Below are positions 24,381 to 32,704 of a stretch of DNA of 33,932 nt, in pieces. A program made the position numbers and the translations under genes. This DNA comes from an uncultured Clostridia bacterium (GTDB lineage Bacteria > Bacillota > Clostridia > TANB77 > CAG-508). Every line of letters begins with the position of its first letter. The first letter of the stretch is position 1. The DNA is taken from contig CALXRZ010000012.1 in NCBI GenBank assembly GCA_944391015.1, forward strand, positions 1 to 33,932, written 5' to 3'. A model generated the notes under the pieces. It searched no databases. It was given only the letters and a program-made list of their open reading frames with translations, and was not told where the DNA came from.

Positions 24381-24409
24381 TTGAAAAAGTACTATTAAAA
24401 TGCTATCGT
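24381..24409 (+). promoter_or_regulatory. Promoter for the deaminase gene
   Basis: TTGAAA (24381-24386), 17-base spacer and TATCGT (24404-24409), supported by an extended TG at 24401-24402. It is divergent from the leuS promoter. Confidence 0.55.
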
Positions 24410-24451
24410 ATTAGTAGAATTTAACAATTTGAGAAAGGAAAGTGTAAAATT

Positions 24452-24913
24452 ATGAACAACTTTATGAAAATAGCAAAGGATTGTGCATCGCACGGAATGA
24501 CTAAAGGAGAAGGAGGTCCATTTGGAGCAGTAATTACAGACAAAAATGGAAATATAATTGCACAGGGTAACAATATGGTACTTGCAAATAACGACCCAAC
24601 TGCTCACGCAGAAGTAACTGTAATAAGAGAAGCATGTAAAAAACTAGGTACTTATGATTTATCAGGTTGTATTTTATATACATCTTGTGAGCCTTGTCCT
24701 ATGTGCTTATCAGCAATTATTTGGGCAAATATTAAAACTGTATATTATGGATGCACACGCGAAGATGCAGGTAATATTGGGTTTAGAGATGATGCAATTT
24801 ATGAATATCTAGAGGGAAAGAATAAAGATTTATTAGATTTAAAACAATTAGATAGAGACGATTGCATAGCACTATTTGAAGAATATAAGAAAGATGGTAA
24901 GACTATTTATTAG
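24452..24913 (+). CDS. Guanine-deaminase-like nucleoside/nucleobase deaminase
   Basis: Zinc-dependent deaminase of the cytidine/guanine deaminase superfamily. The zinc site is His52-x-Glu54 in NDPTAHAEV with Cys79 and Cys82 in CEPCPMC. The NDPTAHAEVT sequence and the 153-residue length match the small bacterial guanine deaminase (GuaD) type more than TadA, which has an NxxxxTxHAE setting with different flanks. The likely reaction is guanine to xanthine in purine salvage. The ribosome site GAAAGGAAAG lies upstream. It is expressed divergently from leuS. Confidence 0.85.
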   Translation: MNNFMKIAKDCASHGMTKGEGGPFGAVITDKNGNIIAQGNNMVLANNDPTAHAEVTVIREACKKLGTYDLSGCILYTSCEPCPMCLSAIIWANIKTVYYGCTREDAGNIGFRDDAIYEYLEGKNKDLLDLKQLDRDDCIALFEEYKKDGKTIY

Positions 24914-25042
24914 AGTAAAATATAGAATTTTATAATATTAGAAAAATAATGTTAGAGACTCTTTATTTTAGCTTTTTAGACCTAAGGGATAAAAGCATTA
25001 AAGAAAAATCGAAAGAACACGAAAGCAAGGGGAAAAATATGC

Positions 25043-25071
25043 TTGACAACAGTTAAGTAATTATATATGAT
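25043..25071 (+). promoter_or_regulatory. Strong promoter for adhE
   Basis: TTGACA (25043-25048), 17-base spacer and TATGAT (25066-25071). No Rex-type palindrome (TTGTTAA-N4-TTAACAA) was found around it. The gap 24914-25042 shows nothing else. Confidence 0.8.
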
Positions 25072-25130
25072 AACTATGAACAATTTAATTTTAGCAAGTA
25101 AGAAGAAGTTATATAAAATAGGAGGTAAAT

Positions 25131-27734
25131 ATGGGAAAAGAGATTAGTGAAGAAGAGCAAGCAAAAATAAAAGCTATGATAGATGATTTGATGGTAAAAG
25201 CCAAAAAAGCATCGGAAGAGTATATGAAGCTTACTCAAGAAGATGTAGACAGAATAATAAAAGCTATGTCTATGGCAGGGTTAGAGCACCACATGGAGCT
25301 AGCTAAAATGGCAGTAGAGGAAACCGGAAGAGGAATTTACGAAGATAAAATAACAAAGAATATGTTTGCAACAGAATATATTTACCATAGTATAAAATAT
25401 GATAAAACTGTTGGTGTTATATCAGAAAATGAAGAGGAGGGCTATGTAGAAATAGCCGAACCTATTGGAATTATAGCAGGTGTAACACCTGTTACAAACC
25501 CAACATCAACAACTATGTTTAAATCAATAATTGCAGCAAAAACAAGAAATGTTATAGTATTTGGATTCCACCCATCTGCACAAAAATGCAGTGTGGCAGC
25601 AGCAAAACTTTTAAGAGATGCAGCTGTACAAGCAGGTGCACCAGAAAACTGTATATTATGGATTGAAGAACCATCTATAACAGCAACAAATATGCTAATG
25701 CATCATCCAGATGTTAATTTGATTTTAGCAACTGGTGGGACAGGAATGGTTAAAGCCGCATATTCTTGTGGAAAGCCAGCACTTGGAGTAGGACCTGGAA
25801 ATGTACCTTGTTACATAGATAAAACAGCAAAATTAAAAACATCTGTAAATGATTTGGTTATGTCAAAATCTTTTGACAATGGTATGATTTGCGCTTCAGA
25901 GCAATCTGTAATTGTAGATAGAGAAATAAAAGACGAGTTTGAAAACCTAATGAAAGAAGCTGGTTGCTATTTTCTATCAGACGAAGAAACAAACAGATTA
26001 AGAGACACAATGTTCTTAAAAGAAAAAGATGGCGCTTTAAACTCTGCAATAGTTGGACAAAGCCCATATAAAATAGCTGGAGAAGCTGGAATAGAAGTGC
26101 CAAAGGATACAAAAGTATTAGTATTAAAAGAAAATGGAGTTGGAATAGAGCATCCATTTTCTAAAGAAAAGCTAAGCCCTGTTTTAGCATACTATGTAGT
26201 AGAAAATAGTGATGAAGGTATAGACTTAGCAGAAAAACTAATAGAATTCGGTGGACTTGGACACTCGGCAGTAATTCACTCAGAAGACAAAGAAACAATA
26301 GCTAAATTTTCAGAAAGAGTAAAAGTAGGAAGAATTATAGTAAACTCTCCATCAACACACGGAGCTATTGGAGATATATATAACACAAATATGCCATCAC
26401 TTACACTAGGTTGTGGCACATTTGGTGGAAACTCAACAACAGCAAATGTATCAAGTGTAAACTTAATAAATATAAAAAGAGTTGCAAATAGGAGGGTAAA
26501 TATGCAATGGTTTAAAGTTCCAGAAAAAATATATTTTGAAGCAGGCTCAATAGCATACTTAGAAAAAATGCCAGATATAACAAGAGCATTCATAGTAACA
26601 GACGAATCAATGGTAAGTTTAGGATATATAGATAAAATATTATATCATTTAAGAAATAGAAATGAGTATGTGCATTCAGAAGTCTTTTCAGACGTAGAAT
26701 CAGATCCATCATTTGATACAATAAATAAAGGAGTACAAATGATGAAAGAGTTTAAGCCTGATGTAATTATTGCAGTAGGTGGAGGAAGTCCAATAGATGC
26801 AGCAAAGGGAATGTGGCTATTTTATGAGCACCCAGATGCAGATGTCGAGGGACTAAAACTTAAATTTATGGACATTAGAAAACGTACATACAAATTCCCA
26901 AAACTAGGAGAAAAAGCAAAATTCGTAGCAATTCCAACAACATCAGGAACAGGCTCAGAAGTTACATCATTTGCAGTACTTACAGATAAAAAGCAAAACA
27001 AAAAATATCCATTAGCAGATTACGAATTAACACCAGATGTAGCAATAGTAGACCCAGACTTAGTAATGAGTTTACCAAAGAAAATCACAGCAGATACAGG
27101 TATGGACGTTTTAACCCACGCCATAGAAGCATATGTGTCAAATATGGCATCAGACTTTACAGATGGTCTAGCAGAAAAAGCAGTAGAACTTATATTTAAA
27201 AATTTAAGGGAAGCATATAACCACGGAGACAACAAAGAAGCAAGAGAACACGTACATAATGCGAGCACAATAGCAGGAATGGCGTTCACAAATGCATTCT
27301 TAGGAATCAATCATTCACTAGCACATAAAATAGGAGCAGAATTCCACTTAGCACACGGTAGAATAAATGCAATATTACTTCCATACGTTATAAGATACAA
27401 TAGCAGTAAGCCAACAAAATTTGTGTCATTCCCAAAATATGAGTACTTTATAGCAGACCAAAAATATGCAGACCTAGCTAAAAGAATGCACTTTAAAGCA
27501 GACACAAAAGAGGAGGGAATAAATTCGTTAATAGAAGAAATACAAAAGCTAAATGCTGATTTAGGAATAGAAAAAAGTTTAAAGGAAGCAGGAGTGGATG
27601 AAACTGAATTTATGGCAAAAGTTGATATGCTTGCAGATAGAGCATTTGAAGACCAATGTACAACAGCCAATCCAAGAGTTCCATTAGTAAGTGAACTAAA
27701 GCAAATTTTAATAGATAGTTATTATGGTAACTAA
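25131..27734 (+). CDS. adhE: Bifunctional acetaldehyde-CoA/alcohol dehydrogenase AdhE
   Basis: Reduces acetyl-CoA to acetaldehyde, then ethanol, regenerating NAD+ in fermentation; it forms spirosome filaments in the cytoplasm. The N-terminal aldehyde dehydrogenase half (residues 1-440) has the thioester Cys254 in [10 protein letters not shown]. After the linker ([17 protein letters not shown]), the iron alcohol dehydrogenase half has the [12 protein letters not shown] nucleotide site, [15 protein letters not shown], and iron ligands in [12 protein letters not shown] and [17 protein letters not shown]. The length (867 residues) is typical. AGGAGGTAAATATG gives a strong start. A near-identical signal occurs inside the linker (26490-26504). 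It is monocistronic with its own promoter. Confidence 0.98.
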   Translation: MGKEISEEEQAKIKAMIDDLMVKAKKASEEYMKLTQEDVDRIIKAMSMAGLEHHMELAKMAVEETGRGIYEDKITKNMFATEYIYHSIKYDKTVGVISENEEEGYVEIAEPIGIIAGVTPVTNPTSTTMFKSIIAAKTRNVIVFGFHPSAQKCSVAAAKLLRDAAVQAGAPENCILWIEEPSITATNMLMHHPDVNLILATGGTGMVKAAYSCGKPALGVGPGNVPCYIDKTAKLKTSVNDLVMSKSFDNGMICASEQSVIVDREIKDEFENLMKEAGCYFLSDEETNRLRDTMFLKEKDGALNSAIVGQSPYKIAGEAGIEVPKDTKVLVLKENGVGIEHPFSKEKLSPVLAYYVVENSDEGIDLAEKLIEFGGLGHSAVIHSEDKETIAKFSERVKVGRIIVNSPSTHGAIGDIYNTNMPSLTLGCGTFGGNSTTANVSSVNLINIKRVANRRVNMQWFKVPEKIYFEAGSIAYLEKMPDITRAFIVTDESMVSLGYIDKILYHLRNRNEYVHSEVFSDVESDPSFDTINKGVQMMKEFKPDVIIAVGGGSPIDAAKGMWLFYEHPDADVEGLKLKFMDIRKRTYKFPKLGEKAKFVAIPTTSGTGSEVTSFAVLTDKKQNKKYPLADYELTPDVAIVDPDLVMSLPKKITADTGMDVLTHAIEAYVSNMASDFTDGLAEKAVELIFKNLREAYNHGDNKEAREHVHNASTIAGMAFTNAFLGINHSLAHKIGAEFHLAHGRINAILLPYVIRYNSSKPTKFVSFPKYEYFIADQKYADLAKRMHFKADTKEEGINSLIEEIQKLNADLGIEKSLKEAGVDETEFMAKVDMLADRAFEDQCTTANPRVPLVSELKQILIDSYYGN
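26490..26504 (+). promoter_or_regulatory. Internal ribosome-binding site and start within adhE
   Basis: AGGAGGG (26490-26496) is followed five bases later by an in-frame ATG at 26502 (residue 458), exactly at the linker between the two catalytic halves. The gene's own start region ATAGGAGGTAAATATG differs from ATAGGAGGGTAAATATG here by one extra G. Initiation here would make a 410-residue stand-alone alcohol dehydrogenase (26502-27734). Confidence 0.5.
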
Positions 27735-27735
27735 A

Positions 27736-27765
27736 TTAGAAATTGGGGACAGTCCCCTTTTTCTA
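27736..27765 (+). repeat. Left REP-like repeat of the RAYT element
   Basis: GGGGACAGTCCCC palindrome (27745-27757) in a 30-bp unit; exact inverse of 28594-28623. It can form a hairpin and lies just after the adhE stop, where it may also act as terminator (CCCCTTTTT). Confidence 0.85.
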
Positions 27766-27834
27766 AAAAAGGTGTATGATGATTCACACACTATTCGGGG
27801 GTAAAATTTAATTTAAGAAAAGAGGTATACTAAT

Positions 27835-28596
27835 ATGTCCCGTTTAGCACGTAGAAATCTATGTACATCTTTTTTTCACGTCATTGTACAAGGTGTAAAT
27901 AGAGAATTTATTTTTGAAAAATATAAATATAGAGAAAAATACTTTCATTTATTGGAAGAGGTAAAAAGAGACCATATTTTAGATATTCTTGCATATTCGA
28001 TTATGTATAACCATGCACATATGTTAGTTCATACAGAAAAGATAAAAGAACTATCAGACTTTATGAAGAAAGTTAATGAAAAATATGCTAAATACTATAA
28101 TTATATGGAAAATAGAGTAGGCCACGTTTTTAGAGATCGATACATGAGTGAACCAATAACAAATAAAAAATATTTAATAAATTGCTTAGCTTATATTCAT
28201 AATAATCCAGTCAAAGCAAATATTGTAAAAAAGTGTGAAGATTATCAATTTTCGAGTTATTTGGATTATATAAATGAAAACAAATTTGTAAATAAAGATA
28301 TAATTAAGTTAGTATTTGATACTAATAAATTGGATTTAAGTTTATATAAGGAATTACATCTTGGAAAAAGATATTATTTTTCGGATTACAATAATGCTAC
28401 AGAAGAAAATGTACAAGAAATTTTACAAGAAATTGAAAGAATGTATGGCCAAAATATAGAAAATTTATTAAAGAAAGAGCATCTTGTATATAAAATTGTA
28501 CTAGAAATAAAAGAAAGAATTCCAAATATATCAAATCTACAAATTTCGAAAACTTTAGGAATAAATAAAAATATAATATATAAGATATTAAAATAG
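27835..28596 (+). CDS. REP-associated tyrosine transposase (RAYT, Y1_Tnp/TnpA_REP family)
   Basis: Single-strand DNA transposase of the HUH superfamily. Residues 60-62 are HAH in YNHAHMLVH (metal site), and the catalytic tyrosine is Tyr120 in AYIHNNPVKAN. The N terminus (SRLARRN...FHVIVQGVNREFIF) is the usual family start, and the last 60 residues form a helix-turn-helix-like tail (NISNLQISKTLGINKNIIYKIL). At 253 residues it appears intact. The ribosome site AAAGAGG precedes the ATG. It is flanked by inverted REP-like repeats and probably mobilises or maintains them; no autonomous movement is implied. Confidence 0.93.
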   Translation: MSRLARRNLCTSFFHVIVQGVNREFIFEKYKYREKYFHLLEEVKRDHILDILAYSIMYNHAHMLVHTEKIKELSDFMKKVNEKYAKYYNYMENRVGHVFRDRYMSEPITNKKYLINCLAYIHNNPVKANIVKKCEDYQFSSYLDYINENKFVNKDIIKLVFDTNKLDLSLYKELHLGKRYYFSDYNNATEENVQEILQEIERMYGQNIENLLKKEHLVYKIVLEIKERIPNISNLQISKTLGINKNIIYKILK

Positions 28597-28623
28597 AAAA
28601 AGGGGACTGTCCCCAATTTCTAA
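28594..28623 (-). repeat. Right REP-like repeat of the RAYT element
   Basis: Exact reverse complement of 27736-27765, with GGGGACTGTCCCC at 28602-28614. It starts at the transposase stop codon TAG. Five bases after it begins the perfect consensus promoter of the next gene. Confidence 0.85.
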
Positions 28624-28628
28624 GAGAG

Positions 28629-28657
28629 TTGACATAAGTTAGAGAAAATAGTATAAT
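28629..28657 (+). promoter_or_regulatory. Perfect consensus sigma-A promoter
   Basis: TTGACA (28629-28634), 17 bases and TATAAT (28652-28657). The predicted start is near 28664, about 43 bases before the Spo0A-C-like gene. Confidence 0.9.
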
Positions 28658-28706
28658 AGACTTGTTCGATTAGCAAAGCTAATGTATAAAAAAATGGAGG
28701 TAAAAG

Positions 28707-29213
28707 ATGTATAACCGGCAATATTTTGTTTTGTTTGGAAAGAAGCTGACAAAGGAGGATTTTTTAGAGGCAACTTCTGCATTTTTGGATGTGATATTGT
28801 CCAAAGAAGATGCTACTCTTGAAGTAGTTGAGGGCTCAACAATTAAAAATGCAGTTGTAAAGACTAACGAAGAAATTGTAGAGGAGGTTTTTGCACGGCT
28901 TGGACTTTCTTTTTCAAAGGAAGGAACGAGATATATAAGGGATATTGTTTTATATTATTTGGTCAACAAAGATAAAATGGTAAATATCAAAGTAGACGTA
29001 CATCCGATTCTTTTTGAGAAGTATAATGTTGGATATGAAAAGCTTAGGGCTTGTATGAGAGAGGCAATAAAGTTTGCGATGGTAAAACCGACATCTCTTA
29101 CAAAGAATCTTTTTGAAGACAGCATCAAGAAAAATAAAACAGTTCCGGCTAAAGAATTTATTGTGAAGGTACTTGACTTTTGTAAGTACTATGCAATCTC
29201 CCTAGAAAAGTGA
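28707..29213 (+). CDS. Spo0A C-terminal-domain-like protein without receiver
   Basis: 168 residues. Residues 57-165 follow the Spo0A effector domain from end to end: LGLSFSKEGTRYIRDIV (Spo0A: LG...GYxYLRxAI), VHPILFEKYNVGYEKLRACMREAIKFA (Spo0A: LYPxIAxxYNTTxSRVERAIRHAIEVAW), then NLFEDSIKKNKTVPAKEFIVKV (Spo0A: KGKPTNSEFIAMI). The recognition-helix residues are changed, so the DNA target probably differs from a 0A box, or DNA binding is lost. There is no phosphoacceptor receiver domain; the first 55 residues match nothing I know. The ribosome site GGAGG and a perfect promoter suggest strong expression. Followed by a strong terminator, so it is monocistronic. The similarity is by eye. Confidence 0.75.
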   Translation: MYNRQYFVLFGKKLTKEDFLEATSAFLDVILSKEDATLEVVEGSTIKNAVVKTNEEIVEEVFARLGLSFSKEGTRYIRDIVLYYLVNKDKMVNIKVDVHPILFEKYNVGYEKLRACMREAIKFAMVKPTSLTKNLFEDSIKKNKTVPAKEFIVKVLDFCKYYAISLEK

Positions 29214-29266
29214 CTGATTTTACTAAAATTGCAGGCTAATTAGTACAGTTCTAGTAAACAATCGAA

Positions 29267-29312
29267 AAAACGAGGCATTCTATATGACAAAGTATAGAAT
29301 GTCTCGTTTTGT
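29267..29312 (+). terminator. Rho-independent terminator, 18-bp stem
   Basis: AAAACGAGGCATTCTATA (29267-29284) pairs with TATAGAATGTCTCGTTTT (29293-29310) with a single G-T pair, T run at the end. Effective in both directions because of the A/T-rich base. Confidence 0.9.
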
Positions 29313-29407
29313 GCCAATCTTTTGGACTAATTAAATATGAGGTTACTAGCTAAAGAGAGTAAAACTATTATCTTGTAACCTTTTCTCTATAAAAAATTGT
29401 ATAAATA

Positions 29408-29436
29408 TTGAAAAAATGGAAAATTTAATATATAAT
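29408..29436 (+). promoter_or_regulatory. Promoter for the alpha/beta hydrolase gene
   Basis: TTGAAA (29408-29413), 17 bases, TATAAT (29431-29436). Transcription would start near 29443, downstream of an in-frame ATG at 29416, which settles the start of the gene at 29488. Confidence 0.75.
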
Positions 29437-29487
29437 TGCACAAAGCTTAAAAAGAACATAAAAAATTTAAAAGTAAAGGATATAAGA

Positions 29488-30402
29488 ATGTTAATTACTT
29501 TAATTATTTTACTAATTTTATTTATAATTACTGGAGTTATTTCAGGCAACTTTTTGTTTAATCTTGCATTAAATCCCAAATCTTCTAAATCCATTTTTCT
29601 AAATAGAACTATTGACGAAGATGAAATAATTCTAAGAGAAAAAAATACTGATTGGATAAATAAAAATGCAGAAGAAGTATGTATTTTTAACAAAAAAATA
29701 AAATTGTGTGGATATGAAATAAAAAATAAAAAAGAAAGCAATATATGGGTTATTGGAGCACACGGATATACAGAAACAGCGTGCTCGATGGCAGGAGTTG
29801 CAAAGCAATTTTTGAATTATGGATATAATGTATTGCTTCCTGATTTAAGAGCTCACGGCAAAAGTGGTGGGAAGTACATTGGTATGGGCTGGCTAGATAG
29901 AATGGATTTAATTGAATGGATTAACTATCTTATAAATAAATATGGTCACATAAAAATAATACTATATGGTATTTCTATGGGAGCAGCCACTGTAATGATG
30001 GCTAGTGGAGAAAATTTGCCAAGCAATGTAAGAGTTGTAATTGAAGATTGTGGATATACATCTGTATGGGAAGAATTTGCCGACAAGCTAAAAACTATAT
30101 TCCATATACCTCAATTTCCTGCAATGTATAACGCAAATTTTATAACAAAAATAAGAGCAGGTTTTTCTTTAAAAAAAGCATCGTGTATAAAGCAACTAAA
30201 AAAGTGCAAAATACCAACACTATTTATACACGGAGATAAAGATAAATTTGTACCATTTTATATGTTAGACAAACTTTATGGTGTAGCAAATTGTCCAAAA
30301 GAAAAGCTTGTTATAAAAAATGCCGGACATACAGATGCACAGGCAGTAGAGCCACAAAAGTATTGGCACACAGTTAGAAAGTTTATTAAAAGGTATGTAT
30401 AA
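29488..30402 (+). CDS. Membrane-anchored alpha/beta hydrolase
   Basis: Serine hydrolase with an N-terminal membrane anchor (residues 1-22, MLITLIILLILFIITGVISG). The fold elements are the oxyanion segment GAHGYTET, DLRAHGKSGG, the nucleophile elbow GISMGA (Ser163), IHGDKDKFVP (Asp252) and NAGHTDA (His281). It resembles the YqkD/DUF-type prolyl-oligopeptidase-like hydrolases of Firmicutes; the substrate is unknown. An ATG at 29416 is in frame but has no ribosome site and lies upstream of the predicted transcript start; ATG 29488 follows AAAGGA. 304 residues. It may form an operon with the HD gene 33 bases downstream. Confidence 0.88.
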   Translation: MLITLIILLILFIITGVISGNFLFNLALNPKSSKSIFLNRTIDEDEIILREKNTDWINKNAEEVCIFNKKIKLCGYEIKNKKESNIWVIGAHGYTETACSMAGVAKQFLNYGYNVLLPDLRAHGKSGGKYIGMGWLDRMDLIEWINYLINKYGHIKIILYGISMGAATVMMASGENLPSNVRVVIEDCGYTSVWEEFADKLKTIFHIPQFPAMYNANFITKIRAGFSLKKASCIKQLKKCKIPTLFIHGDKDKFVPFYMLDKLYGVANCPKEKLVIKNAGHTDAQAVEPQKYWHTVRKFIKRYV

Positions 30403-30435
30403 TTCAAGATTTTAAATTAAGGAGGTATTTTTAGA

Positions 30436-30975
30436 ATGCAAAAATTAGACTATGCCATTTTATTTGCCACAAAAGCACACGATGGCCAAAGGAGAAAAAC
30501 AGATAATGTAGATATGATATTCCATCCATTTACTGTTGGAATGTTGTTACAAAGGGTGGGAGCAGATGAAGATACAGTAATAGCTGGAATTTTACACGAC
30601 GTTGTAGAAGATACAAAGTATACATTAGATGACATTGAAAATATATTTGGAAAAAATGTAAGGAAAATTGTAGATGAGGTTACCGAGGATAAATCTCTTG
30701 AATGGAAAAAGAGAAAAGAAGAAGCAATAGAAAAAGTAAGAAACGCAAGTATACAGGGAAAAATGGTCGAATGTGCAGACAAAATTAACAACTTAGAATC
30801 TTTATATGATTTGCTTCAAGAAAAAGGAGCAGAGGTGTGGAAAAACTTTAATAAACCATATTCCGAACAAAAATGGTACTATACAGAAATGTATCAGGCA
30901 GTGGTAGATAATGCAGAAAACAACCAGTTTTTTGAAAGATACAAAAAAATACTAAATAAGGTATTTGAGATGTAG
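30436..30975 (+). CDS. HD-domain protein, small alarmone hydrolase-like
   Basis: The 179-residue protein matches the hydrolase domain of RelA/SpoT and MESH1: ATKAHDGQRRKTD, FHPFTVGMLL (His30), ILHDVVEDT (His54-Asp55, Glu58-Asp59) and ECADKINNL (Asp115, Asn119). HDxxED and ADxxxN are the (p)ppGpp hydrolase signatures; no synthetase or TGS/ACT domains follow. The likely reaction is removal of the 3'-pyrophosphate from (p)ppGpp, or hydrolysis of NADPH as reported for MESH1. The ribosome site AAGGAGG is 10 bases upstream. It follows the hydrolase by 33 bases. Confidence 0.85.
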   Translation: MQKLDYAILFATKAHDGQRRKTDNVDMIFHPFTVGMLLQRVGADEDTVIAGILHDVVEDTKYTLDDIENIFGKNVRKIVDEVTEDKSLEWKKRKEEAIEKVRNASIQGKMVECADKINNLESLYDLLQEKGAEVWKNFNKPYSEQKWYYTEMYQAVVDNAENNQFFERYKKILNKVFEM

Positions 30976-31138
30976 AAATTCAATATATGATAAAAAATGA
31001 ATAAAAGTAAATTTAACTAAAAGGTTTTATTCGGAAGTATTGCTTTAAATTTATATTACTAAGATAAGAGATAGAAAAGTAATAAAAATTTGGGGGTTAA
31101 ATATATTTATGAATAAAATAGCAAGGAGAGAATAAAAA

Positions 31139-31894
31139 ATGATCACTATTTCTAAAGATTTGATGGAACAAAAAATAGAGAAAATTAGTAGTAATATGCA
31201 TAAAATAAAAGAGAAATTAACTCCAGATACACCACCAATTTTTGTAGAACTACTTGGTACACCTAAAAGTGGAAAAACAACATTATTAAAGAATTTAAGA
31301 GGACTTTTTAGTAACAACGATATTGAAATTTTTACTAGAAGGGAAACGGCAGAGTATAATCCAGTGGCAAAAGACGCGAGAGAATACAATCTATGGATGG
31401 TACTAGAATTATTTAGGAATTTATCAGAAGATATTTCAAATAAACAAGGTAAAATTGTAATTTATGACAGAGGTATTTTGGACAGATTAACTTGGCTAGA
31501 AAGAGCAGTTGAAACAGGGGAAATGTCCAAAGCAGAGATTGATAAAATTAGAGCATTGTATGAACTAGAAGCAATAAAAAATGGATATAGGCCAATAACA
31601 TTAGGCTTTATAACTACACCAGAATTAAGTGTACAAAGGAAAGGACAACCCGGAAGAGCAGTAAATGTAGAAAATTTAACTGCATACAATAGAATTCTGT
31701 TAAGTGCACAAAATGAAATAGAAAAAAATTCGTTTACAAATAGTCTAACAAGAACAGATACATATCAAGGTAGACTAGAGGAATTTATATTAGATATATC
31801 TTCTCAGTTGACGGACGAAATAATAAATAGCCTAGAAATAGGAAAAAACAAGCAAGTTAAAAGTGTAAAGGAAAGTATAGGAGAAGCTAGATAA
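31139..31894 (+). CDS. P-loop nucleotide kinase-like protein
   Basis: The 251-residue protein has a Walker A motif GTPKSGKT (residues 40-47), a DRG motif in IVIYDRGILDRLTWL that resembles the substrate-binding DR(x) of deoxynucleoside/thymidylate kinases, and a predicted lid segment around QRKGQPGRAVN. It belongs to the AAA/dNK-like kinase pool, but the substrate is unknown. The ribosome site is AAGGAG, 11 bases before the ATG. It is followed 32 bases later by a thymidylate-kinase-like gene, so the two probably act together in nucleotide metabolism (inference). The 163-base gap before it contains only an 8-codon ORF (31109-31135) that I do not trust. Confidence 0.7.
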   Translation: MITISKDLMEQKIEKISSNMHKIKEKLTPDTPPIFVELLGTPKSGKTTLLKNLRGLFSNNDIEIFTRRETAEYNPVAKDAREYNLWMVLELFRNLSEDISNKQGKIVIYDRGILDRLTWLERAVETGEMSKAEIDKIRALYELEAIKNGYRPITLGFITTPELSVQRKGQPGRAVNVENLTAYNRILLSAQNEIEKNSFTNSLTRTDTYQGRLEEFILDISSQLTDEIINSLEIGKNKQVKSVKESIGEAR

Positions 31895-31926
31895 GAACAA
31901 AAAACAACAGAAAAGGAATGATAAGA

Positions 31927-32604
31927 ATGAAAACAGGAAAATTATTTGTAATAGATGGAACAGATGGAAGTGGAAAACAAACTCAGCTTCAAAAATTAAA
32001 GGAAAGATTTGCAAAAGAAAGAATTGAATACAAAGCAGTAAGTTTTCCAAATTATGATAGCCCATCATCAAGTTTAGTAAAAATGTATTTAGCAGGAGAA
32101 TTTGGTTCGGACTCACAAGCGATAAGCCCATACATAGCATCCACTTTCTTCGCAGTAGATAGATATGCAACATTTAAAAAAGATTATGAAAGCTATTATA
32201 AAAATGGTGGGATAATACTAGCAGATAGATATACAACTTCAAATATGGTGCATCAAGCAGGAAAAATAAAGGATGATGTAGAGAGAGCAAAATTTTTAGA
32301 TTGGCTATGGAACTTTGAGTTTGGGTTATATGGACTGCCAGTGCCTACTAAAGTTATATTTTTAAATATGCCAACAGAATATGCACAAAAACTAATGCAA
32401 AATAGGGAAAATAAAATAACGCACGAAGATAAAAAGGATATACACGAAAGTAATACAGAGCATTTAAAGGCAGCCTATACAGAGGCGTGTAAATTAGTGA
32501 AAAAGTATGATTGGTGCGAAATACATTGTGTAGAAAATGATAGAATTAAAAGCATTGATGAAATACACGAAGAAGTGTTTAATGAGGCAAAAAAGTATAT
32601 TTAA
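31927..32604 (+). CDS. tmk: Thymidylate kinase family protein
   Basis: Phosphorylates dTMP, or a related deoxynucleotide. Walker A is GTDGSGKQTQ (from residue 11), where Gln replaces the usual Thr after Lys, a variant seen in a clostridial subgroup; the DRY motif is ILADRYTTSNMVHQ, and SFPNYDSPSS matches the Tmk FPR/P substrate strand. The lid region is KITHEDKKDIHE. The length is 225 residues. ATG 31927 is nine bases after AAGGA and is preferred to ATG 31918, which abuts that site. The variant P-loop leaves the exact substrate open; a second, classical tmk may exist elsewhere. Confidence 0.85.
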   Translation: MKTGKLFVIDGTDGSGKQTQLQKLKERFAKERIEYKAVSFPNYDSPSSSLVKMYLAGEFGSDSQAISPYIASTFFAVDRYATFKKDYESYYKNGGIILADRYTTSNMVHQAGKIKDDVERAKFLDWLWNFEFGLYGLPVPTKVIFLNMPTEYAQKLMQNRENKITHEDKKDIHESNTEHLKAAYTEACKLVKKYDWCEIHCVENDRIKSIDEIHEEVFNEAKKYI

Positions 32605-32704
32605 CCTACTTATAGTAACCAATATTGTATTATAATTAAATTAGAATAAGTTTGAAAGAACTATGTGTGCCTTTGAGCAAAGCAAGAAAGGAATGGTATT
32701 TAAA

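Larger units (their letters stand above)
27736..28623 (+). mobile_element. RAYT-type element with perfect 30-bp inverted repeats
   Basis: A Y1-transposase gene lies between an inverted pair of REP-like sequences: 27736-27765 and its exact reverse complement at 28594-28623. Each contains the palindrome GGGGACAGTCCCC flanked by unequal arms (TTAGAAATT and TTTTTCTA). Such a layout is typical of REP-associated tyrosine transposases, which act on REP hairpins. The right repeat includes the transposase stop codon. Confidence 0.8.

Noticed and set aside
24255..24451. Possible T-box leader upstream of leuS
   Set aside because: No AGGGTGG-NACCGCG core on the minus strand and the leader is under 100 bases; an ordinary promoter explains the region.
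25020..25130. Rex (NADH-sensing) operator in front of adhE
   Set aside because: AdhE is often Rex-controlled, but no TTGTTAA-N4-TTAACAA palindrome is present near the promoter.
31109..31135. Eight-codon ORF before the kinase gene
   Set aside because: Ribosome site is poor and 12 bases away; the ORF ends just before the kinase start but carries the kinase's own AAGGAG, so it is more likely fortuitous.
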